A stretch of 40,586 bases of DNA from Actinomycetota bacterium (GTDB lineage: Bacteria > Actinomycetota > Actinomycetes > Nanopelagicales > Nanopelagicaceae). Below are positions 8,742-16,985 of the stretch, piece by piece. The stretch covers positions 1 to 40,586 of the forward strand of contig JAPLBL010000070.1 of NCBI GenBank assembly GCA_026392765.1, given 5' to 3'. Made by a program: the position numbers and the translations under genes. A model generated the notes under the pieces. It saw only the letters and a list, made by a program, of their open reading frames with translations. It did not search any database and was not told where the DNA came from. How positions within the stretch are numbered: the stretch's first letter is position 1; each line of letters begins with the position of its first letter.

Positions 8742-9910
8742 GCTCCATAGCATTTACCAACATTGCAACTCTTGTTACAAATGATGTATCAGCAGGAGAA
8801 GGCGCCATAGGAGTTCTACATAACGCAACTGTTGTGGTGGAAGATGGGCTGATTTCCCAGATTTCACAGACTCGTCCAACTGGTGTCGATAGCGAAGTTG
8901 ATTGCTCGGGCAAGACACTTCTTCCAGGATTTGTGGATTCACACTCTCACCTAATCTTTGCTGGAGATCGAGCAGATGAGTTTGCAGCGCGTTCACAAGG
9001 TGGGAAATACACCGCAGGTGGAATCGCATCGACTGTGAAGGCAACGAGAGTGGCATCAGATGCTGATCTTCGCCAGAATGCACAGCGTCTTCTCAACGAA
9101 GCACTTGCAACGGGCACCACAACGATGGAAATCAAATCTGGATATGGCCTCACTGAAAAGGATGAGCTTCGCAGTCTTGCTATTGCAAATGAATTCACCG
9201 ATGAGACAACTATCCTTGCAGCTCATGTGATTCCTGAAGAGTTTGAATCGAATCCGGATGGCTATGTGGAGCTCATCATCAATTCAATCATTCCGAAATC
9301 CAAGGCGAAATGGATCGATGCATTTTGTGATCTCGGTGCCTTTAACCCAGAGCAATCTGAGGCAATACTGCGCGCAGGAGTAGCTGCCGGCATGCAGGTG
9401 CGCATCCACGCCAATCAACTCTCTGCAGGAGGTGGTGTTGCACTCGCCGTAGCACTCGATGCAGCATCGGCAGATCACGTGAGCAAATCAACGAATGCAG
9501 ATATTGAGTTGTTGGCATCAAGTAATACCGTTGCAACACTCCTGCCGGGCGCTGAATTCTCCACACATCTGCAATCAGGACTTGGTCGACGTTTTCTTGA
9601 TGCAGGTGCAACAGTTGCCATTGCATCTGATTGCAATCCTGGCTCTAGCTACACCACATCGATGCCATTTTGTATTGCAACAGCGGTAAGCCTCTTGGGA
9701 TTTACGGTGGAGGAAGCAGTTAAGGCTGCAACACTTGGCGGAGCACAGGCTCTTCGAAGAACTGATATCGGAATAGTGAGTGTTGGTAAGAGAGCAGATC
9801 TCGTTCTACTTAACGCACCTTCTTACATACACCTGGCATATCGCCCCGGCGTCAATCTCGTCCACAGCACCTACAAATCAGGAAGAGCAGTGACATCATG
9901 GCAGAAGTAG
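8738..9910 (+). CDS. hutI: Imidazolonepropionase
   Basis: A 390-residue amidohydrolase-superfamily enzyme. The metal-binding HxH is His69 and His71 in [18 protein letters not shown]. Further conserved segments are [19 protein letters not shown] and [12 protein letters not shown]. It hydrolyses 4-imidazolone-5-propanoate to N-formimino-L-glutamate in the cytoplasm. It starts with GTG inside the hutU stop and ends 13 bases inside hutH, so translation of the three genes is tightly linked. Length and motifs are typical. Confidence 0.97.
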   Translation: MSSIAFTNIATLVTNDVSAGEGAIGVLHNATVVVEDGLISQISQTRPTGVDSEVDCSGKTLLPGFVDSHSHLIFAGDRADEFAARSQGGKYTAGGIASTVKATRVASDADLRQNAQRLLNEALATGTTTMEIKSGYGLTEKDELRSLAIANEFTDETTILAAHVIPEEFESNPDGYVELIINSIIPKSKAKWIDAFCDLGAFNPEQSEAILRAGVAAGMQVRIHANQLSAGGGVALAVALDAASADHVSKSTNADIELLASSNTVATLLPGAEFSTHLQSGLGRRFLDAGATVAIASDCNPGSSYTTSMPFCIATAVSLLGFTVEEAVKAATLGGAQALRRTDIGIVSVGKRADLVLLNAPSYIHLAYRPGVNLVHSTYKSGRAVTSWQK

Positions 9911-11415
9911 TAATCACGACATCAGGCATGACTTTTAGTGATCTCGTGACAATTGCACGAAATGGCGCCACTGTCTCACTCTCACAAGAATCACTGAGTG
10001 CCATGCAAAGCTCGCGTGATCACGTTGAAAAGCTTGCAGCATCTGAAACTCCTGTCTATGGAATTTCAACCGGCTTTGGAGCCCTAGCAAATCGCCATGT
10101 GTCGCAAGAGCTTCGCACACAACTACAACGTTCCTTGATTCGCTCGCATGCAGCGGGTGTTGGAGATCCCGTAGAGAGAGAAGTTGTGCGAGCACTGATG
10201 GCTCTTCGATTGAAAACTCTCGCTTCAGGAAAGACAGGGGTGCGACCCGTAGTTGCCGAGACAATGGCTGCTCTTTTAAACGCTGGCATCACTCCCCTTG
10301 TTCGCGAATTTGGGTCCCTTGGTTGCAGCGGAGATTTAGCGCCTCTTGCTCACTGCGCACTCGTTCTTATGGGCGAAGGAGAAGCCTTTGATAACAATGG
10401 TGTGCAACGACCAGTGGCTGATCTTCTTCGCGAAGCAAAAATCACTCCTGTGCAACTTGCCGAAAAAGAGGGTCTTGCTCTCATCAATGGCACAGATGGC
10501 ATGCTCGGAATGCTCATCCTTGCTATCGAAGATTTACGAATGCTTGTTAATACTGCAGATGTCGTTGCAGCGATGAGCGTTGAAGGTTTGCTTGGAACAG
10601 ATCGCGTCTTCATTCCAGAGCTTCACCTTCCTCTGCGTTCTCACCCAGGACAGGCAGAGAGCGCTGCACGCATGCTTGCAACACTCAAAGGCTCAGGCAT
10701 AGTCGCATCACACCTAGAAAATGATGATCGCGTGCAGGATGCGTACTCACTTCGCTGTGCTCCTCAAGTTGCCGGCGCTGTTCGTGACACAGTCGAATAT
10801 GCAGCAACTGTTGCGCTACGAGAGCTAGCTGCTGTCATTGATAATCCAGTAGTTTTAGATGATGGTCGCATTTCATCCAATGGTAATTTCCATGGAGCAC
10901 CTATCGCCTATGTTCTGGACTTCCTTGCTATTGCTGTCGCAGATTTAGGAAGCATCGCAGAGCGACGCACAGATCGTGCACTCGATAAGAATCGCAGCGC
11001 AGGATTACCACCATTTCTGGCCGATGATCCTGGAGTTGATTCAGGTCTGATGATTGCCCAATACACACAAGCCGCCCTTGTCAGCGAGAACAAGAGACTT
11101 GCATCTCCTGCAAGTGTCGATTCCATTCCTTCTTCTGCGATGCAAGAAGATCACGTATCCATGGGATGGTCTGCTGCGCGAAAACTACGGACATCAATTA
11201 CAAACCTAACGCGAATCATCGCCATAGAACTAGTGACAGCTTCTCGTGCGATTGAGCTGCGCGCTCCCTTAACCCCAAGCCCAGATTCAACCAAGGTCAT
11301 TACAGCGCTGCGTAAAAGCGTTGCAGGCCCTGGGCCTGATCGATATCTATCGCCTGAATTGGAAGCTGCAACAGCATTTGTCGCAACAGGTCGCGTTATG
11401 AATGCGATTGAATAA
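9898..11415 (+). CDS. hutH: Histidine ammonia-lyase (Cys-Ser-Gly MIO type)
   Basis: A 505-residue aromatic amino acid lyase that removes ammonia from histidine to give urocanate, the first pathway step. The MIO prosthetic group forms from C143-S144-G145 in GSLGCSGDLAPLAH, rather than the more common Ala-Ser-Gly; I recall the Cys variant in other actinobacterial HutH proteins. The active-site Tyr55 lies in VYGISTGFG, and the HGAPIAY and SSAMQEDHVSMG segments match HAL. An AGGAAG sequence lies about 12 bases before the ATG. The gene starts 13 bases before the hutI stop and ends overlapping the convergent hydrolase gene by 20 bases. Confidence 0.97.
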   Translation: MAEVVITTSGMTFSDLVTIARNGATVSLSQESLSAMQSSRDHVEKLAASETPVYGISTGFGALANRHVSQELRTQLQRSLIRSHAAGVGDPVEREVVRALMALRLKTLASGKTGVRPVVAETMAALLNAGITPLVREFGSLGCSGDLAPLAHCALVLMGEGEAFDNNGVQRPVADLLREAKITPVQLAEKEGLALINGTDGMLGMLILAIEDLRMLVNTADVVAAMSVEGLLGTDRVFIPELHLPLRSHPGQAESAARMLATLKGSGIVASHLENDDRVQDAYSLRCAPQVAGAVRDTVEYAATVALRELAAVIDNPVVLDDGRISSNGNFHGAPIAYVLDFLAIAVADLGSIAERRTDRALDKNRSAGLPPFLADDPGVDSGLMIAQYTQAALVSENKRLASPASVDSIPSSAMQEDHVSMGWSAARKLRTSITNLTRIIAIELVTASRAIELRAPLTPSPDSTKVITALRKSVAGPGPDRYLSPELEAATAFVATGRVMNAIE

Positions 11416-12163
11416 AGAGTCGAGAATTTTCAAAGATAATCTCTTGATCGTAATCAAGGGTTGCAACGTGGTAACTATTTACTAGTTCTATGCGGTTCTT
11501 CTCTCTCGATCCCACACCTGCCATGATGATTTCAGTGTTAGAGACGGGAAGTGTGTGATCGTCAACGCTATGAAAGAGCTGCAGTGGCGCTGTCACATCG
11601 TGAAGTCGCTTGCGGGTATAGGAGAGCATCTTCAATAGTTGGTGCACCCCAAGGGCCGGGAGAGAGTCATAGCCCCATTCGGTAATTCCGGGGCGCTTAA
11701 TGTCATCACCTACGGAATCGCGCATCTTTTGAAAGCGTGAGATGACCCAAGCCAATTGATGAGGCACGAACTTCACATGAATCATTGGATTCACAAGGAT
11801 GATGCCAGCTAGTTGTCTTGAATATCGCGTGGCAACATTGAGAACAGTTCCTCCGCCCATGGAGAGCCCACAGATAAATACTTTTTCGCAACTTTGCAGC
11901 AATACATTGAGATCGTTCTCGACCTTCGCCGGCCACTCCTGCCACTGCACGATATTCAAATCTTCAGGGCGAGTTCCGTGCCCTGGGAGTAGTGGCACTG
12001 TGACGGTGTATCCAAGTTGATTCAGATATTCACCCCAGGGACGCATCGATGCGGGAGAACCTGTGAAGCCATGGACGAGAAGAACTCCAATAGCTTTATT
12101 GGCACCTTTGCCTTCGGCATGCCAGTCATTTAATAATCCCGCAGGTGCTCCATCAACGCTCAT
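11396..12163 (-). CDS. Alpha/beta hydrolase (carboxylesterase/lipase-like)
   Basis: A 255-residue alpha/beta hydrolase. The oxyanion-hole region is LLVHGFTGSPASM near residue 30, and the nucleophile elbow GLSMGG is near residue 101. An Asp in SVDDHTLP and a His in NSYHVATLD near the C-terminus complete the catalytic triad. It resembles the monoacylglycerol lipase/Est30-type carboxylesterases; its substrate is unknown. It has its own promoter (TTGCTA-17-TAGTCT) divergent from the exonuclease gene, and its 3' end overlaps hutH by 20 bases in convergent orientation. Confidence 0.85.
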   Translation of the reverse strand: MSVDGAPAGLLNDWHAEGKGANKAIGVLLVHGFTGSPASMRPWGEYLNQLGYTVTVPLLPGHGTRPEDLNIVQWQEWPAKVENDLNVLLQSCEKVFICGLSMGGGTVLNVATRYSRQLAGIILVNPMIHVKFVPHQLAWVISRFQKMRDSVGDDIKRPGITEWGYDSLPALGVHQLLKMLSYTRKRLHDVTAPLQLFHSVDDHTLPVSNTEIIMAGVGSREKNRIELVNSYHVATLDYDQEIIFENSRLFIQSHS

Positions 12164-12169
12164 GTGTGC

Positions 12170-12198
12170 AGACTATTGCCCAGCCAATGTCATAGCAA
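12170..12198 (-). promoter_or_regulatory. Predicted promoter of alpha/beta hydrolase (leaderless)
   Basis: On the minus strand a -35 TTGCTA (12193-12198), a 17-base spacer and a -10 TAGTCT (12170-12175) end six bases before the ATG at 12163. This is one of the better-formed promoters in the window. Confidence 0.6.
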
Positions 12199-12203
12199 TC
12201 ATC

Positions 12204-12209
12204 TACTGT
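12204..12209 (+). promoter_or_regulatory. Predicted -10 of DEDDh exonuclease gene (leaderless)
   Basis: TACTGT ends six bases before a GTG at 12216, favouring that codon as the start over the ATG at 12231. No good -35 is seen at the standard distance. Confidence 0.4.
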
Positions 12210-12224
12210 TAACGCGTGGTTAAC
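12208..12224. repeat. Paired GTTAAC palindromes over the exonuclease start
   Basis: Two copies of the self-complementary hexamer GTTAAC, at 12208-12213 and 12219-12224, flank the GTG start codon. They are 11 bases apart, about one helical turn. A regulator-binding function is possible but unproven. Confidence 0.35.
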
Positions 12225-12878
12225 GATTCGATGAATTCTTCATGGCAGAGCACTTTCCAAGCAATTGGTAGGCCGCTTGTCGATACAACATTTGTTGTCA
12301 TTGATCTTGAGACCACTGGTGGCGCACCACATTTAGGCGCTGGAATCACTGAGATTGGCGCTGTAAAGATTTGCAGGGGCGAAACAGTTGGAGAGTTTGA
12401 AACCTTTATCGACCCAGGCCATCCCATCCCTGCCTACATCACCGAACTCACCAGCATCACCGATGAGATGGTCTTTCAATCCCCCACCATTGCTCAAGTA
12501 TTTCCCTCACTTCTCGAATTTCTAGGTCACCCTGATAAGACCGTGCTCGTTGCTCAGAATGCACGTTTTGATCTCTCGTTCCTTACATACGCTGCCCGAG
12601 CGCATGACTTTGAATGGCCAAAATTTCCCGTGCTCGACACCGCCATCATTGCTCGCAAGGTCCTCACTCGTGATGAAGTACCCAATTGCAAGTTAGGAAC
12701 GCTTGCAGAATTCTTTGGAACGAAGACCTCGCCCAATCACCGTGCACTCGATGATGCTCGGGCAACGGTAGATGTTTTTCACGGTTTGCTGGAACGACTT
12801 GGCTCTCACGATATCTACACGCTGGAGGAGCTCAACAACTTCGGCAAGAAAGTTAAGAAGCCGAAATCTCCTGAGTAA
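12216..12878 (+). CDS. DEDDh 3'-5' exonuclease (DNA polymerase III epsilon-like)
   Basis: A 220-residue protein with all exonuclease motifs: DLETTG near residue 29 (Exo I, Asp and Glu metal ligands), NARFDLSFL near 113 (Exo II) and HRALDDARAT near 176 (Exo III His and Asp). It is expected to remove 3' nucleotides from DNA. In mycobacteria the gene at this position next to trpD (Rv2191) carries an additional C-terminal UvrC-like region; that extension is absent here and the protein ends in a Lys-rich tail. The start is uncertain between GTG 12216 and ATG 12231; the -10 position favours the GTG. The 3' end overlaps trpD by 26 bases. Confidence 0.88.
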   Translation: MVNDSMNSSWQSTFQAIGRPLVDTTFVVIDLETTGGAPHLGAGITEIGAVKICRGETVGEFETFIDPGHPIPAYITELTSITDEMVFQSPTIAQVFPSLLEFLGHPDKTVLVAQNARFDLSFLTYAARAHDFEWPKFPVLDTAIIARKVLTRDEVPNCKLGTLAEFFGTKTSPNHRALDDARATVDVFHGLLERLGSHDIYTLEELNNFGKKVKKPKSPE

Positions 12879-13905
12879 GAGCTGCCCATTTATTGAGCAA
12901 CTCACTTGCTGCTCCAGAATCAACTGCCTGCACAGCACGCTCTAACCCACGAGTTAAACGGGACTTAATATCACTATCCATATCGCCTTCAAATGCTGCA
13001 ATCGCAGCTGCTGCATTGAGCAAGACTGCATCACGCGGTGCACCACGTTCTCCTGCAAATATTGCTTGTGAGATTCTGGCATTTTCTTGAGCATCCCCAC
13101 CCACAAGGGCTTCGATAGGTGCGTTATCCATTCCGAAATCTTTCGCATCGATGCGATCGCTATGAATCTCTGACTTTCCAATGGAAAGCACTGAAGTTGT
13201 GGTTGTGAGCGTGATTTCATCAAGCCCATCATCGCCTCTAAAGACAAAGCCATCGCACCCTTTATCTGCGAGTACCTGTGCCATCACAAGATGCATCCGC
13301 TCCTTGGCAACACCAATAGCTGCAGCCTTGGGTTGCGCTGGATTTGCCAGCGGTCCCAAGATATTAAAGACAGTCGGTACTCCTAGTTCTTTACGAGCTG
13401 GTGCTGCAAATCGCATCGCTGGATGAAAGACCGGAGCGAAACAGAATCCAATACCGAGCTCTCGCACTGTGCGCTCAACTCCTGCACCATCTAATCCAGG
13501 CACTACTCCTAGTGCTTCTAGAAAATCTGATGCACCCGACTTGGATGAGACTGCGCGATTGCCATGCTTGACCACGCGAGCACCAGCTGCTGCTGCGATG
13601 ACGGCAGCTGTTGTTGAAATATTGATGGTGTGTGCGCCATCGCCGCCCGTACCCACGGTGTCCACGGCGCGTTCTGCAATGTTGATCGGAGCAGCATTTG
13701 CATACATCACTTCAACAAGGGCGCCGACTTCCTCAGAAGTCTCACCTTTTGCTTTCAAAGCCAGAAGAAAACTCTTCACGCTTTCAATATCTGATTGCCC
13801 ACCGAGAATCTCCTGCATCGCCCCTTGAATTTCCGCTCTTTCGAGATCAAGGCCAGCCAGTAATTTTTCAATGAGAAGGCTCCAGCTCACAGGAGTTGAA
13901 GTCAT
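12853..13905 (-). CDS. trpD: Anthranilate phosphoribosyltransferase
   Basis: A 350-residue enzyme joining anthranilate to PRPP in tryptophan biosynthesis. The PRPP-binding GTGGDGAHTINIST motif is near residue 80, followed by VKHGNRAVSSKSGASDFLEALG, both diagnostic of TrpD. I set the start at the ATG giving MTSTPVSW because GAAGG lies seven bases upstream; the longer frame would run into the receiver-like gene. It follows that gene by 13 bases. No other trp genes are nearby, but an isolated trpD beside ctaE is a common actinobacterial arrangement. Confidence 0.96.
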   Translation of the reverse strand: MTSTPVSWSLLIEKLLAGLDLERAEIQGAMQEILGGQSDIESVKSFLLALKAKGETSEEVGALVEVMYANAAPINIAERAVDTVGTGGDGAHTINISTTAAVIAAAAGARVVKHGNRAVSSKSGASDFLEALGVVPGLDGAGVERTVRELGIGFCFAPVFHPAMRFAAPARKELGVPTVFNILGPLANPAQPKAAAIGVAKERMHLVMAQVLADKGCDGFVFRGDDGLDEITLTTTTSVLSIGKSEIHSDRIDAKDFGMDNAPIEALVGGDAQENARISQAIFAGERGAPRDAVLLNAAAAIAAFEGDMDSDIKSRLTRGLERAVQAVDSGAASELLNKWAALTQEISAS

Positions 13906-13918
13906 AGTGAAACCTTCG

Positions 13919-14368
13919 TTATGCGGTTGCGTTTGTCGCGATAGTACGTGCGCGAAGAAGATCGGCAACAGTGTGAGAGAGAGTAAATGGGTCCACAGGA
14001 TGTAAAACATTTGCTTCTGCGCGAGACCATGCTGCAAGCCATGCATCTTCCTTACGACCTGTTATGACCATCACGGGAGGACAGTTGAAGACCTCATCCT
14101 TGAGCTGACGAGCCATTCCGATGCCGCCTTCTGGAACCGCTTCGCCATCTAAAATAAAGAGATCGATAGGAGATTCTGATCCGACTTTCTTGCCATCGAC
14201 GAAGAGGCGAAGTGCTGCCGCGGTCGCAAATTGATGGATGACATGCTCGGCCATTTCAGGAGAAACCCTGGAACCTAGGGCTCCTATAACTGCCTCGCGG
14301 ACTGTGACGTCATCGGAGTAGAGAACGATGGAGTACTTGCGCTCCCGTGCCCCAGCATTTTCTGACAT
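13919..14368 (-). CDS. Atypical response-regulator receiver-like protein
   Basis: A 149-residue single-domain protein resembling a CheY-like receiver with no output domain. It has an acidic pair in VLYSDD (residues about 18-19), a central Asp in LFILDGE as candidate phosphoacceptor, and a Thr in VMVITG. The conserved switch Lys-Pro is replaced: the segment reads NVLHPVDPF, so Lys is His. Phosphotransfer is therefore uncertain. It lies upstream of trpD and divergent from ctaE, a position where actinobacteria often carry such a protein. TAGACT ends seven bases before its ATG, suggesting a leaderless mRNA. Function unknown. Confidence 0.72.
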   Translation of the reverse strand: MSENAGARERKYSIVLYSDDVTVREAVIGALGSRVSPEMAEHVIHQFATAAALRLFVDGKKVGSESPIDLFILDGEAVPEGGIGMARQLKDEVFNCPPVMVITGRKEDAWLAAWSRAEANVLHPVDPFTLSHTVADLLRARTIATNATA

Positions 14369-14375
14369 AGGCCAA

Positions 14376-14381
14376 AGTCTA
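14376..14381 (-). promoter_or_regulatory. Predicted -10 of receiver-like gene/trpD unit
   Basis: TAGACT on the minus strand, seven bases before the ATG at 14368. No convincing -35 was found. Confidence 0.4.
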
Positions 14382-14507
14382 ATAGCCCGCCGGCAATGGC
14401 GATGACGAAAGAATGAGTCGAAATTGCGTGACCCTTTTCACCTCGATTAGGCGCAGAATCGAGGCCATCAGAGGGTCCCCAAATAGGTGAGTGCGCCCCT
14501 TTTCGGG

Positions 14508-14513
14508 AATAAT
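14508..14513 (+). promoter_or_regulatory. Predicted -10 of ctaE-qcrCAB
   Basis: AATAAT (five of six matches to TATAAT) ends seven bases before the ATG at 14521. This start gives [10 protein letters not shown] and agrees with the usual N-terminus. A -35 is not obvious. The remaining roughly 125 bases between here and the receiver-like gene contain nothing else I can assign. Confidence 0.4.
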
Positions 14514-14520
14514 GCCACCT

Positions 14521-15150
14521 ATGACTAGCACCAGCGTGATCGATCACCACAAAATCACCCGCCCGAACATGGTGGCGGTCGGAACGATTGTTTGGCTCTC
14601 AAGCGAACTCATGTTCTTCGCCGCGCTCTTTGCAATGTATTTCACCACACGCGCTGTGCAAGGTCCGAATGTTTGGCTTGAATCGACTGAGTTTCTCAAC
14701 ATTCCTTTTGCAACGCTGAACACAACAGTTCTTGTTCTCTCATCAGTGACATGCCAGTTCGGTGTGTTCGCAGCCGAGCGTTACCAAGCGCGTCGCACAG
14801 GTTCTCTGATCAACATCAAGAACTGGGGAATGCGTGAGTGGTTTGCACTCACTTTCCTAATGGGTGGCTTCTTTATCGCAGGTCAGATTTACGAGTATGC
14901 AGCTCTCGTCAGTGAAGGTATGGCTCTTTCAACCTCCGCCTACAGTTCTGTCTTTTACATCGCAACAGGTTTCCACGGATTACACGTAACAGGAGGCCTC
15001 ATCGCCTTTCTGATCGTTTTAATTCGTGTCGCTAAGGCTCGTCGATTTACACAAGGTCAGGCAACAACGGCAATCGTAGTCTCCTACTACTGGCACTTTG
15101 TTGATGTTGTCTGGATCGCCCTCTTCTCAGCTATCTACCTCATTAAATAA
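14521..15150 (+). CDS. ctaE: Cytochrome c oxidase subunit III
   Basis: A 209-residue membrane protein of the heme-copper oxidase subunit III family with about five hydrophobic helices, the short form typical of actinobacteria. Characteristic segments are [18 protein letters not shown] near the N-terminus, [12 protein letters not shown] in the middle and [15 protein letters not shown] near the end. It is a structural subunit of the aa3 oxidase in the cytoplasmic membrane. It leads the ctaE-qcrC-qcrA-qcrB operon, matching the bc1-aa3 supercomplex loci of other actinobacteria. The start at 14521 was chosen by the -10 spacing; an in-frame ATG at 14512 is an alternative. Confidence 0.95.
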   Translation: MTSTSVIDHHKITRPNMVAVGTIVWLSSELMFFAALFAMYFTTRAVQGPNVWLESTEFLNIPFATLNTTVLVLSSVTCQFGVFAAERYQARRTGSLINIKNWGMREWFALTFLMGGFFIAGQIYEYAALVSEGMALSTSAYSSVFYIATGFHGLHVTGGLIAFLIVLIRVAKARRFTQGQATTAIVVSYYWHFVDVVWIALFSAIYLIK

Positions 15151-15197
15151 ACCAAAGAACTGAATTTGACAATGACTGACCAACTGAAAGGAACACA

Positions 15198-15989
15198 GTG
15201 AAGCGCCTCTCGCGTCTACGCAGACATCGTGCAGCAGGACCAATTCTTTTGATCTTTGCTCTCTTCACCATCGGCACCACTTTTCAAGTAGCTAGCGCAG
15301 TCAACAATGAGAGCACCTCCATTGCAGATCGCGCAGTGACGATTGAAGAAGGTAAGCAGATCTTCCTTAAGGGTTGTTCTTCATGCCACGGACTAAACGC
15401 AGAAGGTGGTCAGATTGCACCTTCTCTGATTGGCGTAGGAGCAGCATCTGTTGATTTCCAGGTCGCAACAGGTCGCATGCCGATGGCTGATATGAGCGTT
15501 CAAGCAATGCGCAAAGACCCTGTCTATAACGCAGAGCAAGTACATGCACTTGCAACTTATGTTGCATCCCTTGCACCAGGACCACAAGTCCCGGGTGAAG
15601 AGCTTTTGAATTATGAGCGAGATGGTTCTGTTGCAGAAGGTGGCGAGCTCTTTCGTACCAACTGCGCGATGTGCCACAACTTTGCTGCACAAGGTGGAGC
15701 ACTCACTCAAGGTAAATATGCGCCAACTCTGATGGGTGTTGAACCACGACACATCTACGAGGCAATGGTTACGGGACCACAATCAATGCCGGTCTTTAGC
15801 GATAAGACAATCACTCCTGAAGAAAAACTCTCCATCATCAAATGGATCAAGTCCGCAGAAGCTGAGCCACAATTAGGTGGTGCAGCACTCGGTCGCGTAG
15901 GACCTGTCACTGAAGGTTTACTTGTATGGACTCTAGGAATCGGACTGCTCATTGGTGTTGCAGTCTGGCTAGCAATGAAGGCGAGATAA
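15198..15989 (+). CDS. qcrC: Diheme cytochrome c subunit of bc1 complex
   Basis: A 263-residue protein with two c-type heme sites, CSSCH (C60-H64) and CAMCH (C156-H160). It has an N-terminal hydrophobic segment (about 14-34) and a C-terminal anchor (about 240-260). The diheme QcrC replaces soluble cytochrome c in actinobacteria, passing electrons directly to the aa3 oxidase inside a supercomplex on the outer face of the membrane. The GTG start is preceded by AAAGGAA at a normal distance, so this internal gene uses Shine-Dalgarno initiation. The 47-base gap after ctaE has no other feature. Confidence 0.97.
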   Translation: MKRLSRLRRHRAAGPILLIFALFTIGTTFQVASAVNNESTSIADRAVTIEEGKQIFLKGCSSCHGLNAEGGQIAPSLIGVGAASVDFQVATGRMPMADMSVQAMRKDPVYNAEQVHALATYVASLAPGPQVPGEELLNYERDGSVAEGGELFRTNCAMCHNFAAQGGALTQGKYAPTLMGVEPRHIYEAMVTGPQSMPVFSDKTITPEEKLSIIKWIKSAEAEPQLGGAALGRVGPVTEGLLVWTLGIGLLIGVAVWLAMKAR

Positions 15990-15992
15990 GTA

Positions 15993-16985
15993 ATGTCTAA
16001 CGAGATCGAGCTTATTAAAGATCCAGGACTACCTGCTCACGTTCATCGCTCCACCGATACTGATCCAAAAGCTGCAGCACGCGCAGAGCGTCAAGTTGCA
16101 ATTCTCTTTGGTCTTTCAGCACTCGGAACAATCACTCTGATTTATTCTTACATCTTCATCAAAGATGATGTATTCGTCTTTATCCCAATCCTTGGTCAGA
16201 CTCACCTTCAACAACTAGGAATCGGATTGGGGATGGCTCTTGCCCTCTTCTGCATTGGAGCAGGACTAATCCACTGGGCTAAGACTCTGATGCCTGATGA
16301 AGAGGTAATTGCCCAACGCCATGAATTTAGATCAGAGGATGAAGATCGCTCAGAATTTATTAAGACTGTAAAAGAAGGCGCAAGCGCAGCCGGTCTTGGT
16401 CGTCGCCCTTTGATTAAAACCACACTGGGCGCAGCACTGGGTCTTTCAGCACTCTCCCCCATTCTTCTCTTGCGTGACTTGGGTCCACTTCCTAAAGATG
16501 ATCTGAGTAAGACATCCTGGAAAGCAGGGACTCGTCTGGTCACTGATCCAGGAGATCGCCCTTTGCGTCCAGAAGATCTCGAAGTTGGAGCCGTTGCACA
16601 GACTCTTCCTGAAATCGAAGCTGGGGCGCATCGCTCACTTGCAGATATCGGTAAAGATGCTGTCCTTCTTATCCGCTTGCGTCCTGAAGAATTTAACCTC
16701 GACGCCGAGAGACTTTCATGGACTCATGAAGGAATCATCGCCTTCTCAAAGATTTGCTCACATATGGGGTGTGCAGTTGCTCTCTATGAACAGCAGACTA
16801 AGCACCTACTCTGCCCTTGCCATCAATCCACATTCGATGTGACTCGTGCTGCCAAAGTTATCTTTGGCCCATCTGCGCGACCTCTGCCACAATTGGCCAT
16901 CACAGTCGATGCCGATGGTTACCTAGTGGCCCAGGCACCATTTACTGAACCTGTAGGACCTAGCTTCTGGGAGCGCTCATCATGA
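15993..16985 (+). CDS. qcrA: Rieske iron-sulfur subunit of bc1 complex
   Basis: A 330-residue protein with the Rieske cluster ligands C255 and H257 (CSHMGC) and C274 and H277 (CPCHQS); C260 and C276 form the usual disulfide pair. Three hydrophobic segments (about 36-56, 70-95 and 142-160) match the three-helix QcrA of actinobacteria rather than the single-helix form. It transfers electrons from quinol to QcrC. It follows qcrC by three bases and its stop overlaps the qcrB ATG by four. Confidence 0.97.
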   Translation: MSNEIELIKDPGLPAHVHRSTDTDPKAAARAERQVAILFGLSALGTITLIYSYIFIKDDVFVFIPILGQTHLQQLGIGLGMALALFCIGAGLIHWAKTLMPDEEVIAQRHEFRSEDEDRSEFIKTVKEGASAAGLGRRPLIKTTLGAALGLSALSPILLLRDLGPLPKDDLSKTSWKAGTRLVTDPGDRPLRPEDLEVGAVAQTLPEIEAGAHRSLADIGKDAVLLIRLRPEEFNLDAERLSWTHEGIIAFSKICSHMGCAVALYEQQTKHLLCPCHQSTFDVTRAAKVIFGPSARPLPQLAITVDADGYLVAQAPFTEPVGPSFWERSS

